NCBI GenBank assembly: GCA_903895475.1
Contig: CAITUF010000341.1
Span: forward strand, 1 to 6,915
Reading direction: 5' to 3'
Length of the DNA stretch: 6,915 nt
Source: an uncultured Opitutia bacterium
GTDB taxonomy: Bacteria; Verrucomicrobiota; Verrucomicrobiia; Opitutales; UBA953
Part shown: in pieces, positions 5,520-6,915 of the stretch
How positions within the stretch are numbered: position 1 is the stretch's first letter
How the letters are laid out: each line of letters begins with the position of its first letter
Translations under genes and position numbers: made by a program
Notes under the pieces: model-generated
The model's input: only the letters and a program-made list of their open reading frames with translations
What the model was told of the DNA's origin: nothing
Databases searched by the model: none

Positions 5520-6915
5520 TTAACGCGGCCGGACGCCGACCCGTTCCGCCCAGGCGTTCCATAGCGCCGCGAGTTCAGCGGTCTTAGCTGGCTGGCTCGC
5601 CGCAAGGTCGTGTTCCTCCGAGGGGTCCTGGGAGAGGTCAAACAACTGCCACTGCACAGGCGCGGCCTGGCGCTTGCCCCAGACGATTTTCCACTGGCCG
5701 AGGCGATAGCCACGGGCGCCTTCATGGGCCGTGGGGATGCCCCGTTCCGGCCACGCGAGGCCGCGCATCAACGGAACAAGGGAGACACCGGACAGCGGCT
5801 TAAGCTTCACGCCCGCAATCTCCGCCGGACGCACTGCACCCGTGGCTTCGGCAATGGTCGGGAAGAAGTCCATGACGTGCGCCGGGGGCCGGACCCACTC
5901 GCTCCGGGCGGGCCACGCCGCCGGCCAATGCGCAATGAGCGGCGAAGTGATGCCGCCTTCGTTGCAGAAGTGTTTATACATCGCGAGGGGCGTATTACCG
6001 AGATTTGCCCAGCCCGAGCCATAGGACGAGAACGAGCCCGCCTGGCCCATCTGCGCCAGCTGTTCGCCCGCATGCAGAGTCGTCTTCCCCGTGCGCGAAG
6101 CCCCATCAAAACCAAAGGGGCCCCACTCGTAGCAGGCACCGTTATCGCTGGTGAAAAGGATGAGCGTGTTGGCCAGCTCGCCGCTGGCTTCGAGGTCGGT
6201 GAGGATGCGACCGATGCCGCGATCGACGTGCTCCACCATCGCGGCGAAGGTAGCCATCCGGCGCGCGAGGTCTTCGCGGCGATCGACGGGCAGGCTTTCC
6301 CAAGCCGGGTTTAGTTGTCCCGGATAACCGTTCGCAATGTCCTCGCGGTCCACGGGCACGCGAGCCCGCGGCGGCAAGGTCGCAGTCGCTGGGACGAGGC
6401 CGAGTTTCTTCATTCGCTCCAAGCGTTCCGTGCGCAGAACGTCCCAGCCACGACGATAAGTCGCCATGTTCCGGTCGATCGAGGCTTGCGGAGCCTGCAG
6501 CGGGAAGTGCGGCGACGAATGCGCCAAGTAAAGAAACCATGGCTTGGCTTTATCAGACCGAGCCTGCCGTAGGAATTCGCAGGCGTAATCAGTGAAGACG
6601 TCGGTGGCGTAGAAACGGCCGGTCTCGTAGTTGAGCTCGGGCTTTACGGTCGCGGGCAGACGCACGTATTTGGCCGCGTTCCACTGGCCTTCCGAATGCG
6701 CGCCAAAATCCTTATAGCCAAAATAATGCTGGAAGCCGCGCTCCATCGGGCCGGGTGAGCCCATGTGCCACTTACCGACCATCCAAGTACTGTAGCCCCG
6801 CGCAGCGAGGAGCTCGGGCAAGGTCTGATTGCTGGCAAGGAGGTGTCCCGTATAGGCCTCGCCGGCATTCGGCGTTGGCTTAGAGCGGACGAAATCACCA
6901 ATGCCCGCCTCGTGC
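5520..6915 (-). CDS. Sulfatase (S1 family, arylsulfatase-like), N-terminus beyond the window
   Basis: 464 residues are visible and the frame stays open to the right edge, so the N-terminal part is missing. The first visible residues, HEAGIGDF then YTGH, normally follow the CxPSR formylglycine site closely. That site and the DD metal motif therefore probably lie just outside. Visible type I sulfatase hallmarks are GKWHMG at visible residues 47-52, LAHSSPHFPLQAP at about 130-142, the metal-binding TSDNG at 255-259, the YKHFCNEGG lysine-histidine motif near 313-321, and a C-terminal QLFDLSQDPSEEHDLA substructure. The family hydrolyses sulfate esters, and formylglycine maturation is needed. The GWAN.GNTP...KH segment recalls the AslA/AtsA-like S1_4 group. 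It probably forms an operon with the downstream lyase gene, removing sulfate so that the lyase can cleave the glycan. The exact sulfate ester and sugar are unknown. Confidence 0.92.
   Translation of the reverse strand, partial: HEAGIGDFVRSKPTPNAGEAYTGHLLASNQTLPELLAARGYSTWMVGKWHMGSPGPMERGFQHYFGYKDFGAHSEGQWNAAKYVRLPATVKPELNYETGRFYATDVFTDYACEFLRQARSDKAKPWFLYLAHSSPHFPLQAPQASIDRNMATYRRGWDVLRTERLERMKKLGLVPATATLPPRARVPVDREDIANGYPGQLNPAWESLPVDRREDLARRMATFAAMVEHVDRGIGRILTDLEASGELANTLILFTSDNGACYEWGPFGFDGASRTGKTTLHAGEQLAQMGQAGSFSSYGSGWANLGNTPLAMYKHFCNEGGITSPLIAHWPAAWPARSEWVRPPAHVMDFFPTIAEATGAVRPAEIAGVKLKPLSGVSLVPLMRGLAWPERGIPTAHEGARGYRLGQWKIVWGKRQAAPVQWQLFDLSQDPSEEHDLAASQPAKTAELAALWNAWAERVGVRPR

Noticed and set aside
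5513..5725. N-terminal extension of the lyase gene by 71 codons
   Set aside because: It lies within the sulfatase coding region in another frame, has an arginine/serine-rich shadow composition and would bury a clear signal peptide.
5610..6314. Plus-strand open frame of 234 codons inside the sulfatase gene
   Set aside because: It is antisense to a strongly conserved sulfatase, Arg/Gly/Ala-rich and without a domain signal.
6819..6821. TTG at 6821 as the sulfatase start
   Set aside because: The frame continues upstream with sulfatase-like residues (HEAGIGDF, YTGH) to the window edge, so the gene is truncated rather than starting here.

Overview
The window is GC-rich and gene-dense. It probably comes from a Gram-negative bacterium of the Verrucomicrobiota, perhaps an Opitutae-like lineage from marine or fresh water. 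That guess rests on the look of the proteins, the pairing of a sulfatase with a polysaccharide lyase, and start codons without Shine-Dalgarno sequences. No marker gene confirms it. No rRNA, tRNA, CRISPR array, insertion sequence or integrase was found.

Layout. (1) Bases 1-342 (+): a 5'-truncated open frame whose last ~55 codons are the helix-hairpin-helix tail of UvrC. The codons just before are a seryl-tRNA synthetase (SerRS) motif, and the first ~36 codons are AT-richer and unidentified. This looks like a chimera at a contig edge. (2) Bases 339-2299 (-): a two-gene operon with a TAATG overlap. It encodes a PlcP-type metallophosphoesterase followed by an MGDG-synthase-like (GT28) glycosyltransferase. 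(3) Bases 2300-2523: a 224-bp divergent control region with TGTTAC-type direct repeats in 7-4-7 (11-bp) spacing on both strands, reminiscent of Pho boxes. It also holds a separate 11-bp-period repeat and a leader RNA with two competing stem-loops. (4) Bases 2524-4312 (+): a DUF47/PhoU-like protein and a complete Pit phosphate permease, 19 bp apart. (5) Bases 4316-6915 (-): an exported alginate-lyase-family polysaccharide lyase preceded by a sulfatase that runs off the right edge; their spacing is 7 bp.

How the genes fit together. The central four genes read as a phosphate-economy module. Pit with its DUF47 partner imports phosphate. PlcP is expected to strip phosphorylated head groups from phospholipids, giving diacylglycerol, and the glycosyltransferase would sugar-coat that diacylglycerol to make phosphorus-free membrane glycolipids. 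PlcP-glycosyltransferase lipid remodelling under phosphate starvation is known in rhizobia and marine heterotrophs. Here it is divergent from a Pit operon across a shared candidate Pho-regulated region, and it uses an MGDG-synthase-type enzyme. The right-hand pair is a separate function, probably the edge of a cluster that degrades a sulfated, uronic-acid-containing polysaccharide.
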